A stretch of 64,000 bases of DNA from Prorocentrum cordatum (GCA_963575745.1 CAUYUJ010012069.1:384468-448467), one strand, 5' to 3'. Positions 33,856 through 44,790 are shown, counted from the first letter of the stretch. Notes: generated from the letters alone by a model not told the origin. Program-made: numbers and translations.

Positions 33856-33869
33856 TCTTGCTGGCCTTA

Positions 33870-36360
33870 TTCACTCACTAGGCTTGCGAGGATTCTTGCG
33901 GCCTTCGTTGAAAGCTCCTCCTCTTAATCCCCTCTCTCGTCCTTCTCCTGCTCCTGCCTCTTCCTCTCCCGCCTCCCCCACCCACTCGCTGCTCCTGTAG
34001 AACCACCAGCTGGCCCGCGGTGGCGCGGATGCTGAGGACGGGCTTTGGGACCAGCAGGAACGACAAGCAGACCTGGGGGGGGGGATGCGTCCGTTCGGAC
34101 GATCGTACGTGCGTGCGCCAGAGGGTGGCATAGCGACGGGTGGTCCTTCCGAGAGGAGTACGAGGAGCAGGAGGTGGAGAAAGAGGAGGAGGAGGAGGAG
34201 AATCAGGCATATGAGAAGCAAAATCACCCCTCGCGTCAAATAGCATCGTCCCTGTTGCCAACTCTCGACATACGAAGACCCTTGCCGGGCCCATGGGCCG
34301 TCAACAAAACGACCTTGGATGATAAGCTTGTCCCAGGGAGGCTTGGGGGGCTCCACGTTGGGATAAAAACACGACATCGGTGGTCCGGGTTCGACGGTCG
34401 AGGACGGATGTTCTGGGCCTCCTCGGGCCATCCTGAGCTCCCTGGGGCGCCCCTGGAACAAGTCTGGGGATGGCTTTTGCAGGAGGAAGCATGAGCCGCC
34501 AAGCGTCACGGCGTAACATCGCGACGACCAACATTTGCTCAGAGGTCTGAGCCTCCAGAAGCCCGCTCCAGGGCCACAGCTCTCGGAAACGCCCAGTATG
34601 AAACAAACATGTCCTGAGGAACAACTCGAGAGCGTCTCAAAACATGTCCTTCCCCTCCTCCTCCTCCTTCTCCTCCTCCTCCTCCTCCTCCTCCCCTTCT
34701 AATCGTTCTGGGGGGGCCTCCTCGTGGCCACGGCTGTGTCCGCCTAGGAATTATGTCGGGAATGCACCCAGGAATGATGAGGATGGGGAGGAGGATGAAG
34801 GAGGAGGAGGGAGGGTGTCTAAGTGTATGACTGCATGGGGGGAAGTCCCCCTCTCTGCAGAGCAATGCACGCCTAACCCTCGTTAGCCTCATCAAACACC
34901 AGCGGGAAGAGAGAAGGATGAGGAAGAGGAGGACCCATACCCCAACGTCGTTTCTTTCTCAGAGAGACGTAACACTCTGGTTCGGTGGACTCGGGTTGGC
35001 CTGACGGGGCAATCATGAAAATAACGAGACCCAGTCTGAAATTTGACGCGAGCGCCCTCCGCAAGTATGCCACAACAATTGAACCGTCAAAATCCAGGAC
35101 GCGCTCGTCACAAAGCGTCGGCAAGCCCGAGTTCTGGCGTGCTCGAGTTTTACGTTTCCCCGGCTTTTTCGCTCTGTACACCACCGAGGTCTCGACCCCT
35201 TCCCCAGGACAGCTCTCCATTCCGAGCAGTCTTTTACGCTTCCAGCACCAGGCAAGTACCCCCAGAAGAGGAGGATCAGGAGGTCTCAGCAGGCACCCAG
35301 CAGTCTCCAGGGGTCCCGTGGGTCCTCCAGAGGCCCATGAAGAGTTCAGAGCGAAGGAACATCGCAATCCTTCTCCTCGTCTCAATACACTCCGACCTTG
35401 GACCTAATAAGATCCTCTAAGAATACAAGACCATCCGCCGGCCAAACTGAAGAGCATTCGCGGGGATCCTCACCCAGGATGCACACAAACATCCAACAAC
35501 CACGAAGAAAATGAGGATACCCTCCCCGAACCGACCTCGATCTTACACTTCGGTCCTGCTGTAGCCCATGGTTGTGGTCTGGGTGTGCCGTTGGCTTTGG
35601 CTCCCAGGGCGTCTGGCCGCGAGAAGGGCCGCGCCAACCACAGCGCGGGAATAGCTTCCCACACTCTTTCCCATGGCCCTGGCCAATTCTCTCGAGGCCG
35701 CGCCACCCTCCCATGCCGCAACTTTCCGCAATGCTCCTCTCCCCCCTCCTCCTCCTCCCTCTCCTCTTCTTCGTCGTCCTCCTCCACGAGCTGAAGGCGG
35801 AACATCTCCGGGTGTCCCACATTACGGACGACGGCCACGAACTCTTGCGCAGCGTGTCGCGCCGTCAGCCCCAGCGACACGCTATGCCCTGCAAGCGGAT
35901 AGCGTGTCGCTCCGCTCCACGGGGCAGGAAATTGAGAAAAGCTCGGAACGCTGACGCTTGGGCATGGGAAATGGCTGGCGTGTCGCTCCGAACCGTGGTG
36001 GCCCAAAACCGGCGGTGCGCCACGCCAAGTCAAAGTTCCTGACCGTAAGCGCTCCAACGCCGAGGCTCTCCGCCGTCCCCGACTTTGGGCCGCAAGGCGG
36101 CGCTCCCACACTGGCCAGGCCCCGCTCCTCGGCTGAGGTGCGGGAGACCCCTGCTCCGCTCGCAGGGGGCTGGGCGCACGCCAGGTCACGCGTGCTGCTC
36201 GCCGCGAGACTGGTCGTCGTCGACCGCCTTCTTGATCATGCGCTGGAGGTCGCGGTCGGAGATCTGCTGAGCCCACGCCGGCGGCTTGAGGTTCAGCTGC
36301 CCCATCGCCGCCTTGATGAGCTGGACGTCTGTGTCGGACGTGGAGGAAGAAACAACGACA
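33870..36360. other. No recognisable gene; several short (TCC)n or (GGA)n tracts
   Basis: ORFs of up to about 270 codons exist on both strands, for example 35470-36276 minus. I recognise no domain. Short GGA/TCC tracts lie near 34165-34200, 34650-34700, 34770-34815 and 35735-35790. Confidence 0.45.
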
Positions 36361-36371
36361 TGAACATAAAC

Positions 36372-36490
36372 TTTCGGCGGTACGCGCGGATTTCTTGCAT
36401 CAGCGCTGGACCCCCCTCCCTTGCGTGCGGAGCACGCCAGGGGTGGCGCTGGAGGCGCCGCCAGGGGGCTCCAGCGCCGATCCTAGAATA
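36372..36490. mobile_element. MITE-like hairpin element, copy 2 (right end missing)
   Basis: The left end TTTCGGCGGTACGCGCGG and ATTTC, then CAGCGCTGGACCCCCC, corresponds to copy 1. The right side keeps GGCGCCGCCAGGGGGCTCCAG and CGCCGATCCTAGAA but stops before the outer arm (the AAATCCGCGCGG-type end is absent). The central part is longer than in copy 1. Confidence 0.75.
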
Positions 36491-37079
36491 GAGCCCTCCC
36501 AGATGGCGTCAGAGACATGGGGTCGAAGGACCGCGCCACATCGTCGATGCACCACCGATGCATCAGCGACGCATCGACAATGCATTGGCGATGAGTCGGC
36601 GACGTCGGCGTGGAGAACCAGGGTTCCACATCGAGCCGCATCCCCGATGTCATCGGCGATGCGGCGCGATCCTCCAACCTCCGACCCCTCGTGCTCGGAT
36701 CCACATCTGGCAGGCCTGGAGATGTGGAGCCCCCCGCTCGGATCTCCGAAAGACTGTGCCTGTGTCGCTCTTTGCTCCCCGAGGACAGGGCCGAGGGCCC
36801 TGGAGGCGGCGGTGCCGCGGCGTTGCGGCCGAAGTCGGCGAAGTCCTCGCCGCCGTCGGCCAGATCTGCACCGGCGCCGCCGCCCAGCGGAGGCGGCGGC
36901 GCCGCGGTATTGCGGCCGAGGTCGGCGAACTCCTCGCCGCCCGCTGGCACCCGCGCGTCGCGCGGCCTGGCCGCCGCCCCGCCGAGCGGCGCGGCCGCCG
37001 CCTCGCCGGGCGCGTCTGGGCGGCCTCCGTCCTCGCCGGCGGGCCCCTCCTGCTCGCGGGGAGCGAAGACTGACACCAC
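36483..37079 (-). CDS. Hypothetical ORF between two hairpin elements, with a 20-residue internal repeat
   Basis: The first 110 codons contain two copies of a unit: AGGEEFADLGRNTAAPPPP and DGGEDFADFGRNAAAPPPP. This looks like a real acidic, Ala/Pro-rich protein segment. It ends near 36740; the remainder is the dispersed repeat at 36600-36740 and part of hairpin copy 2. The EEFAD wording echoes EEEEFADG in the SL-tagged ORF at 37415-37855. The two may therefore be exons or duplicates of one gene separated by hairpin copy 3. Function is unknown. Confidence 0.35.
   Translation of the reverse strand: MVSVFAPREQEGPAGEDGGRPDAPGEAAAAPLGGAAARPRDARVPAGGEEFADLGRNTAAPPPPLGGGAGADLADGGEDFADFGRNAAAPPPPGPSALSSGSKERHRHSLSEIRAGGSTSPGLPDVDPSTRGRRLEDRAASPMTSGMRLDVEPWFSTPTSPTHRQCIVDASLMHRWCIDDVARSFDPMSLTPSGRALF
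36600..36740. repeat. Dispersed repeat, copy 2 (see 1-115)
   Basis: It shares GTCGGCGTGGAGAAC and following blocks with the left edge of the window. Immediately before it lies a run of GCATCGRCGATG-like units (36545-36600). Confidence 0.55.
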
Positions 37080-37098
37080 TCACGAGCGCAAACTTCTG

Positions 37099-37214
37099 GA
37101 GGCCAGCGCGGATTTCTAGGATCGGCGCCAGGTGGCCTCTGCCTGGTGCGCCAGGGGCGGCGCCGGAGGCGCCGCCAGGGGGCTCCAGCGCCGAGCCGAG
37201 AAGTCCGCGCGGAC
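37099..37214. mobile_element. MITE-like hairpin element, copy 3
   Basis: The left side has AGCGCGGATTTCTAGGATCG. The right side, inverted, has GTCCGCGCGGACTTCTCGGC and then TCGGCGCTGG. The centre is the same GGCGCCGGAGGCGCC-type core as copies 1 and 2. Read on the minus strand, the ends can be framed as GAAG-GTCCGCG and CCTCCAG-AAG, a GT...AG arrangement. Confidence 0.75.
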
Positions 37215-37414
37215 CTTCAAACGTTTTATGTTTACTCGGCTGCACGCAAGAGCGACCCAGGGCACAAGCGACCTTTGGAGCGCGGCTGTTTAGGGTGCGA
37301 GGGGGCCAAGCCCAGGCGCAGGCCGCTATCGCATCGCATTCAGCGATCGGGGAGCCCCACTGGGCCCGCACCAAAGGTCACTCCAGCGAAGGGTCACTCC
37401 TACGTGTAGTCGAT

Positions 37415-37855
37415 TCAGTCATTTCTGTTCCCCCGATGCTCCGCCCCCAACCACGTCTCCACGGCGCCCTCGCTGCCCTCGTCGTCGGAACCCAGGGCCG
37501 CATAGCCCGCTGGAGCGAAGGCGCCGTCGGCGAACTCTTCCTCCTCCCACTCTGCATCTTCACCACCGCCCTCCTCCGCCTCATGGGCTGGCCCGCGGCC
37601 CCGCCCGCTCCCTGCGGCCACGGTGCGCTCGTAGTTTGTCTCCAGCAGGCTGAGCGTCTGCAGCAGCTTGTCGGCCACGGAGTCGCTGATCTCGCTGCCG
37701 CCGCTCCCCTCGAGGCTCTCCAGCCTGCCCATCACGTCGCGGTCGTTCCTTGCGCCCGCGGCGGCACTGGTAGGGGCTTCCGCGGGACCACCGGGCGCAG
37801 CGGATTCTCTGGGGCGCTCCTCCTCCAGGACCATGGCGTGCCCCTGGTGGCCCAT
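37415..37855 (-). CDS. SL-tagged retrogene: acidic 146-codon protein of unknown function
   Basis: The ATG at 37855-37853 is the first one downstream of the SL relic (37892-37912), 36 nt away. The product is acidic and Ala/Gly/Glu-rich. Near residues 41-74 a segment with normal composition (VMGRLESLEGSGGSEISDS, VADKLLQTLSLLETNYERTV) looks helical. Near residues 97-125 come EDAEWEEEEFADGAFAPAG and ALGSDDEGSEG. I recognise no family. The combination of SL, short 5' UTR and clean ORF suggests a retroposed host mRNA, not a transposon gene. Whether it is transcribed cannot be judged. Confidence 0.6.
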   Translation of the reverse strand: MGHQGHAMVLEEERPRESAAPGGPAEAPTSAAAGARNDRDVMGRLESLEGSGGSEISDSVADKLLQTLSLLETNYERTVAAGSGRGRGPAHEAEEGGGEDAEWEEEEFADGAFAPAGYAALGSDDEGSEGAVETWLGAEHRGNRND

Positions 37856-37891
37856 TCGCCGAAGGAGGTGGTCGCGCCAGAGCGGGAGAGG

Positions 37892-37912
37892 CTTGAGCCA
37901 AAACGACTACTG
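37892..37912 (-). other. Relic dinoflagellate spliced leader
   Basis: The minus strand reads CAGTAGTCG then TTTTGGCTCAAG. This is 18 of 21 matches to the SL, with mismatches at positions 2, 7 and 9, and the whole 3' dodecamer is exact. A (CTC)n tract (37927-37966 on the plus strand) lies 14 nt upstream. It is followed after 36 nt by the ATG of a 146-codon ORF. Confidence 0.75.
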
Positions 37913-38547
37913 AAGGTGCGGGAGACCTCCTCCTCCTCCTCCTCCTCCTCCTCCTCCTCCTCCTCCATCCTCCCCAACGGGGGGGGGAAGGCATTGGGAG
38001 GTATCAGGACATCTCCGGATGTCCCCAGGGTCCTAAGGCGATCCAGTGGGGGCCCAAGAAGAGCGTAACGCGCGCGATCGAACTGATAGATGTTCCTCCT
38101 CCCCCTCCTCTTTCTTCTCCGCCCCAGACTATGCAAACGGATGGTACGATAACGGGTACCCTTGCTGCGTGACCAGATACGAACACTGGGTATGTCGAAC
38201 ACGCGATTAACACGGGTTCTACGCGTGGCCACCCTGTCGCACCACCGACCCGAAAAAGGGACGCGGGAACGACATGTAATCCCACCAGCCCTCTTGGCGT
38301 CAGTGGTTTGGAGCGTTTCCTCTTCCACCCCTCCTTTTTCCCCTTCGGGGATGGGTTTATCACTGTTCCCTATTAATAAACACCCCCTCCCCCAGGCGAC
38401 TGGGGGCCAACCCGAATCCTTGACGACCCCCCACACCATCCCTTGCAACAAAAACACTACAAAACACACTCTGCTTCCAAATTCGGAACATGCGCAGCCA
38501 ACCCGATGCGGCCCCCCCCACCATCCCTGTCAAAAAACAATACAGAG

Positions 38548-38635
38548 TACACTTGGCGGCGGCGGCGGCGGCTGCGGCGGCGGCGGCGGCGGTAGCGGTG
38601 GCGGCACCGGCTGCGGCGGCGGTTTGGCAGCGGGG

Positions 38636-38670
<35 letters not shown>

Positions 38671-38755
38671 GGCGGCGGCGGCGGGCAGCGGCGGGCGGCG
38701 GCGGCGGCGGCGGCAGCGGCAACGGCGGCGGCGGCGGCGGAGGCGGCGGCGGATT
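38548..38755 (+). repeat. (GGC)n-rich block
   Basis: Long GGCGGC runs with GCA and GGTAGC interruptions. They are read as Ala, Gly, Arg or Pro runs depending on frame. Confidence 0.95.
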
Positions 38756-39061
38756 GGCCCCCAGTAGCTGCCCATCCAAAGACGACTGCTGAATATGCTG
38801 ACGCTCGGGCCAGACTCGGGTGCTACGCATGTGTTGGGAGGGCGGGCGGGAGTGAACGAGACAGCTTGCGGGCGGGGAGGGGGTCTTGACCCCTCCCCCT
38901 ACCCCCTCCCCTGGACCTGGACGGGGGGTTTCGCGAGTCGTCGGAGCGTCCAAAACGGCCTCGGCGAGGATGCCCAAATCATTGGTTTTACTAAGGTTTT
39001 GGCCCCATGTTGGCCTCTTGGGGGGGACGCTAATTAAGGACTCCCCCTCTTGTTTGATCGA

Positions 39062-39480
39062 TCTCCTCCAAGATGGCCTCAAGAAACGCCCAGGAGGCCC
39101 CAAGAGGTCCCAAGATGGCCCCAAGATGGCCCCAAGAGGTCCCCAAGCGGCCCCCAGGAGGCTCCCAAAAGGATCCCATGCGGCCCCAAGAGGCCCCCCC
39201 GAGGCACCCAAGACGCCGAAGAGCCCCCCACGACCGCCAGGAGACCCCCAAAACGTCCCAAGAGGCCACCAATAATCGCCCAAGAGATACCCCAAGAGGC
39301 TTCGAGAGGCATCCAAGAGACCTCTGGCCCTTGTGTTTGCCCTCCTCCTCTTCCTGTTCCTCCTTCCTCCTCCTGCTCCTTCTCTTCCTCCTCCTCCTCC
39401 TCCTCCTCCTCCTCCCCCTCGTTCTATTCATCATCCTTCTTCCCACTCCCTCATCCATCCATCCATCCACCTCCTCCTTC
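39062..39480 (+). repeat. CCCAAGAGG-type minisatellite followed by (CTC)n
   Basis: Units such as AAGAGGTCCCAAGATGGCCC and AAGAGGCCCC repeat to about 39325. Then come CTCCTCCTC tracts to about 39480. A second array of similar AAGAGGCCCC units lies at 57985-58480. Confidence 0.85.
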
Positions 39481-40372
39481 TCCTCCTCACTTCTTTGCAC
39501 GGTTCGGCCGTCCCCCTCTTTGCTGCCGCACTTCCCTGATCACCTCAACTCGCCTGGACATCGTTTCTGGATGGGTCGGTGGGGATACTTTGTTGGTCGC
39601 GGCCGCGACCGAAGAGGCAGGCGGCGAGCAGGGTGTCCGGGCCAACGGGCAAGCGTAATTAGCTACAAGACGCGCCGCTAGCCGGCCGGCCCACTCACAA
39701 AGCAGCCGCCCCGGTGGGGATACTTTTTTGTTCCGCGGCCCGCAACGAAAAGTCCAGAGGGCGTGTTAATCAGGCAAACCGTAAAAACTGCCCACTGGGG
39801 ATACGCGAAGCGTCAATAATGTCTAAAGGGATTCGAAATAACGTGACAACTGTGCGGCTGAAGGAATGCAGGAACAGGTCGTGGGCTACCCATCGAGCCT
39901 GGTGTTCAAACAAATCGGTTTGTGCCCCACCGGCTACAACACGCAAGCCGTGCCACAACCAATGAAACCTCATGAACAATGACGGCGAGATAGGAACCCC
40001 TGATTTCGGCACGCCCCGGGAACTGCCGTACTTCGCGTCACCCCTGGCCCCCACATTGCCAGCCCCCAAAACAACTGTTGAACGGCAGGCTAAAAACGAC
40101 CGACATCTACTACCGGCGGAGCTCCGGAAGCAGGCCGATGCATTCCGCGATGGGAGGCAAGTCTCACCGGGGACCTTCTACGGACCAGGCCCCTCGTACA
40201 ACGTTGCAAGAAGAACGAAAAGAGGAGCAGACAACCGGAGGAACAAAGTAAGATAATTAACGTGTTGTGCGCCAGAAATCAATTGCTCCACGAACAATGC
40301 TCATGGCAACAACCCCTCCATTGCTTGACTTACGAAGACGCATTTGCGAACGTAGTGCGCCTTATCCAGGCG

Positions 40373-41338
40373 TTATTTCATGTGTCCTGCTACGTCGCAT
40401 TGGCGAAAATAGTTTACGACGCGCGGCTGTCTTTGCCTTTTTCCCGATGTCGCATTCGCGAACACAGGTTCGCAACATACGACCACCGATCTGACGTTCT
40501 GCAACCGGAGAACGCGCAGTGAAACCTCTGGCTCCTTATCACGTCGGCAAAACGTTCTCCTCAAGCCGTCTTGAGGTCGCAGTGCTGGGATCTGGGCGCT
40601 GTCTTCTTGTGCCTCCCGTCGCTCAGTCTGAATGGGGCGTGTTTTCTTGAGACTTGAGCATCCTGCACATCGCGTCATGGGGTCGGCCATGATATCGCGA
40701 GTATCGCACTTGGGCTGATCAGTGATCCGCCGGGTGCGGAGCTGGTCGGGGTGCCACTGTAGGTGGCCTGCCGTGCTGTTTTCTGATGGTGGACGCGCAG
40801 GATCCACGGCGATGGCCGCCAAGACGGACATCCCGACCGCGACCCGGGTTGCCGGCGCGGCATAGCCTCCCTCCTCTCTCAGCTTCCAGATTTCCTCGGC
40901 TGAGACTGGGCCGCGGACCATCTCGTGGGGCGCGAGGAGGCAAGCCTGCAATTCGCCAGCTGCGCCGCGCGCTGCGAGCAGCTCGGGGCCGAACGGAGAC
41001 CTGCGCGCAAGTCTGTGTGAGCGGCCCACTCGTCGAACAAGTGGCAGGCCTCCTGGCCGGTGCTGCGGCGCTTGCCGAGGCGCGCGTAGACGCCGCCCCG
41101 CATGCCGCGCCCCGCCCCCCCCCCACCCCCCCTTCTTGAAGGGCCCGTCGCTGCGCGCGCAGATGGCCAACGCGTTCCACGGCGGGGAAGGCGACGCGAG
41201 CCTTGATCTGTTGCGTGGTGAAGGCCGCAGAATTAAGCTGCATGGCGCGTCGTATAACCAGCTTCTTCTTGGCCCGCTGCAGCGCCGCAGTGCGCGCCGC
41301 AGTGCGCGCTGCGACGTGGCGATTGTGCGCGCTAGCAA
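40373..41338 (-). pseudogene. Copia-type RNase H region (element 2)
   Basis: The 321-codon frame carries the tail of a copia polyprotein. LQACLLAPHEM and SAEEIWKLREEGGYAAPATR are followed by MSVLAAIAVDPARPPSE, STAGHLQWHPDQLRTRRI, CDTRDIMADPMTRC. These correspond to the last RNase H blocks (the D of the xDxxSV position is replaced: VAVGMSV). The CDTRDMxADPMTKG-like end is well kept. The equivalent region of the 60-kb copia is LGHISWIREL and YDTRDMTAYGHTKG. The first 100 codons of this frame are out of register with the domain, so frameshifts are present. Confidence 0.8.
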
Positions 41339-41359
41339 GGAGACGAAGAGGTGGGGTAG

Positions 41360-42095
41360 TTGACCTCCTGTGAGATAGGCGGCCTTCGCCTTGGCCAGGT
41401 CGACGCGCCTGATCGGTATCAGCGCGTCGATGTACTCGTCGTCCCAGTCGAGCGTCGCGGCGCCGTCGTCGCCGCGGCGTTGGCGAACGCCGCTGTTGGT
41501 GAAGTCGTCGCAGCCCCCTTTATCATGCCGATGACGCTCTCGGCATGGCCGATGAGCTTGCCGACGTATCCCTTGCAGCTATCTTCAGATCATCGACGCG
41601 CTTGGACAACGTGAGCACAATATGTGAATCGCCAACAATGCAGTTGCTGGGCGCTTCACGCTTGATTTCGAGCTCTAGGCTCCACCCTGGCGAGCACGTG
41701 ACCTGGGCAAATTTCGTAGAGAAGGCCCGAGGTGCGCCCTTGCAGCCCGCCCCCGGCTCGACGCAGCGCAAGCGCTCGGTCCTCTCGCCGAAGGACTCGC
41801 AGCCAGGCGCCTGCCCGTGGATAGCTGCGCTGCCGGGCGGTGGGAGGACATTCGCCGCGCGCGGCGCCGCGCCATGTTCCTGCGCCTCGGCGCGCGCCGC
41901 GCCTTGCAGGCGCGCCTCTTCGACGTCCGCGGCGACGCGGACCCGGCGCCGCGCCGCCTCCGAGGACAACGCGCGCTGCGCGACGCGCTCGGCTGCCTCC
42001 GCGAATGTCTCCAGGGCGCCGGCGCCCATGTCGCGGAAGCCTCTGGGCGCCATGCTGCGCCAGATGATTCGCGCTGTCTTGTCGTCGGGGTCCAT
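41360..42095 (-). pseudogene. Copia-type reverse transcriptase (RVT_2 family), element 2
   Basis: One open frame from 42095 to 41523 covers most of the palm. GFRDMGAGALETFAE is followed by RVAADVEEARLQG (motif A, catalytic Asp kept, AFL changed to ARL) and SFGERTERLRCVEPGAGC. Then KGAPRAFSTKFAQVT and the catalytic box LSKRVDDLKIA (R-V-D-D where Y/HVDD is usual). Between motif A and CESFGERT the wording is shifted (EEARLQGAARAEAQ), suggesting compensating indels. After a frame change, 41520-41360 still shows DEYIDALIPI-like and LTGGQLPHLF-like connection sequence. The copy is not functional. Confidence 0.85.
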
Positions 42096-42104
42096 CCGGT
42101 GATT

Positions 42105-42850
42105 CTACTTGGAGACGCGCGCGGGGTCCATGACGTTTCGGGCGCCCTCGGGCGGTCGCCGTTCGGTCCGGCAATGCAATCGCCCGAGCCTGAACTCTGC
42201 GGTCCAGCAACGCAGTCGACGGAACCCCTGCTCTGAGCTTAGCACTGGAGTGCGAGCTGGCTCCTGGCGTGCCCGAGGGTAGCGGCGGCAGGGCAGCTTC
42301 GCCAGCTGCTCCGAAGTCGGCTCCTCCACGTATCTGATCTTGCTGGTCGCAGGAGTGGCGCGGCCCTCCTGGCCGCGCTGGCGCTCGCGGGCGTTGGCTG
42401 GCGCGCGGGCGCGGCCTGATGCGAGGGCCCGCAACCTGCGCTCGCTGAGCTCGCAGCGCGCGCGGGGCGATCGCATTTCTTCTCCTCGCGGCAGCCTGGG
42501 CACTCCGAGTGGATGGGATCACTGCGAGGGCATCGGCGCGCAGTTGGTTGCCCTGGAGTGCATGAATGAGTCCGCGCGCGTTGCGCTCGCATGTCTTGCG
42601 CGCGTAGCTTGCGTTCGGCGGCCAACGCGCCCCGCACCTGAGCATCCGCGGCTCCAGACGCCGCCGCTGGAAAGGCCGCCTCGGCGACGCAACGTTCACG
42701 AGCGTCGCTCATCTTCTGCGAGAGCCTACAGCTGCGACGCAAATCCAAGATAAATCGCGCATGTCGCTCGACCAATTTCAAAGCCAGATTCAAAACCGAC
42801 CAGAAACAAAAATGAACAAATGACTCCTGCGGGCGCACCTTTGGACGCAC
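42105..42850 (-). pseudogene. Linker between integrase and RT of copia element 2 (probable)
   Basis: Overlapping minus frames include RARCELSERRLRALASG, RYVEEPTSEQLAKLPCRR and TAEFRLGRLHCRT, protein-like but worn and shifting frame. By position they precede RVT_2 in the polyprotein. No catalytic motif is expected. Confidence rests on continuity with the RT frame only. Confidence 0.4.
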
Positions 42851-43432
42851 CTTCGGGCGCGCGACAACTGGGCTCGCCGACGCGGCCGCGCGGCGACGTC
42901 CGAGACCGGAATTTCCGAGGGTCTAGAAGTACAACTGCCCGACGCATTTTGAGGAGTGCTCTCAAAAGTGCGATTCGCCACGCGCGTCTCCAAAATATAC
43001 TTCGAGGCGACCCCCGTTGTGCCGCGCCGCACTTTTGAGCGCCCCTGGCCCATCCCCTCTCCCCCGCAACGGGGGCGCCGGGAGGCCAGAGACACGCGCG
43101 CGCGGTGGCCCCCCCGCCCACCCCGCGACGACCCTCGGCCGCTCTCTGCATGGACTTTTCCAAAGGGCCCATGCGCGCGAGGGGAGCTCCTTTCTGATTT
43201 TTCCCCAATCAGAGCTTGCTTCTGCATGGGGCCCCAGCGGGATCTCATGGCTCGGTTAGCGTGGCCGCCGATTTTCGCTGCACGCCCGGGTGCCCGGGTG
43301 CCTTGGGGTGCCTGGGGGCGAGGCTGGCCGCTGATTTTCGCTGCGCGCCCGGGTGCCCGGGGGGTGCCTGGGGGGTGCCCGGGGGCGCCCGGGAGCCCTG
43401 GTGCCCGGGCGCGCCTGGGGGTGCCCTGCAGC

Positions 43433-43433
<1 letters not shown>

Positions 43434-43475
<42 letters not shown>

Positions 43476-43905
43476 TGAATATATAGCTCTACAACTCTAT
43501 AGCCCTATAGCCCTATAGCTCTATTCTTTGTTGGGGTGCGGCCTTATAAGTAGTTATAGGTTAGGAAAGTGGTTCTATGTTAGGAGAGGTTTGGATGAGT
43601 TAGGATTGGTTAGGAGGCCTATAAGTTTTATAGGAATGCCGATAGTGACAGTACCCCATAGCCCCCCCCCCCCCCCCCCCTATGTTTCACTATAGGATCT
43701 ATAGGAGCTTACAGTGTCCTATCATCAACAACACTTGGAATCCGTAAACTTACGCATTGATTTAATATTTTTCTATTTTCGCTATGTTTTCATTATTTTT
43801 AAAAACTATTTTTTCACAATTTTCACTATTTATCACTATTTATCATGATTTTTCGTTTTTTCCACTATTTGTTATTATTATTTATTTTCCTTTATTTTGC
43901 AAAAA
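43434..43905. repeat. (TA)n, TATAGCCC repeats and left AT-rich island
   Basis: A 40-bp TA tract (43434-43472) is followed by TATAGCCC octamers (about 43495-43525), a sequence rich in TTAGGA and TATAGG, a C homopolymer (43662-43680), and a very AT-rich stretch (43745-43905) with repeated TTTTCACTATTTATCACTAT wording. The composition is unlike anything else in the window except 45520-45800. Confidence 0.85.
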
Positions 43906-43974
43906 TCAGACATTGAAGCAAGTCTGACCGACGCCAGAACGTTGTGCTCCAAGGGAGAAGAAGGAGAAGGAGGA

Positions 43975-44520
43975 GGGAGGAGGAGGCGTTCACCTCCTCC
44001 TCCTCCTCCTCCTCCTCCTCCTCCCCCTCGTCCCCCTCCTCCTCCTCCTTCTCCTTCTCCTCCTCCTCCCCTGCCCCCTCCTCTTCCCTTCCTGCTCGGC
44101 GCCCCTCTTGGGGCCTCGGCGCCCCCTTGGTGCTGGCGCCCCTGGGCCTCGGCACCCCCAAATCCGAAGCTCCGAAGCTCCTCCCATTCCTCTTTCTCCT
44201 CCTCCTCTTCCTCCCCCTTCTCCTCCTCCTATCCCATCCTCTCTATCCTCTTTCCCCTCCCCCTGCTCCTCTTCCTCCCCCCCCATCCTCCTTCTCCTCC
44301 TCCTACCTCTCCTCCTCTATCACCTTTCCCCTCCTCCTCCCCCCCCCCCCTCCCCCCCCCCCCCCTCCCCCTCGCCCCCTCTCTCCCCCTCTTCCTCTTC
44401 CTCCCCCCCCCTCCTCCTCTATCCTCTTGCCGCTCCTCCTCCCCCCCCTCCTCCTCCCCCCCCCCCCCCCCCCCCCCCCCCCACCCCCCCTCCTCCTCCC
44501 CCACCCCCCTCCTCCCCTTC
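43975..44520 (+). repeat. (CTC)n and poly-C low-complexity block
   Basis: CTC and CCCT repeats with C homopolymers up to about 20 bases. ORFs are Pro/Ser/Leu-rich artefacts. Confidence 0.95.
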
Positions 44521-44544
44521 CCATTGGCAGCAGGCTGGATGTTA

Positions 44545-44790
44545 GCTGGATGTTGTCTGGGTGTTGTTTTCATGTTGTTTGTTGTTGTTTTTTGTTGTTT
44601 TATGTTGTTTTTTTTGTTGTTTTTGCGTTGTCTTGTAGGGCGGGCGCCAGGACAACAACACAAACACAACAAAGACAACAAAAACAACATGTTGTTGTGT
44701 TGTTTGTTTGTTTTTGTTGTTGTATGTTGTTGTTTGTTTGTTTTTTTGTTGTTTGTGTGTTGTTTGTTGTTGTCTGGTGTTGTCTTCTCT
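44545..44790. repeat. TTGTTGT-rich block with central foldback
   Basis: A GTTGTTTTTTGTTG-rich stretch (44545-44635) is followed by its A/C-rich complement-like stretch (44651-44690) and then by GTTGTTGTGTTGTTTG again. The junction AACAACATGTTGTT at 44683-44696 is a perfect 14-bp palindrome. An intramolecular hairpin of several tens of bases is possible. Confidence 0.85.

Noticed and set aside
41523-42699. Alternative long minus frame 41656-42699 as a separate Arg-rich gene
   Set aside because: It overlaps the copia RT frame, which has recognisable catalytic motifs; the Arg/Ala-rich reading is an out-of-frame shadow.
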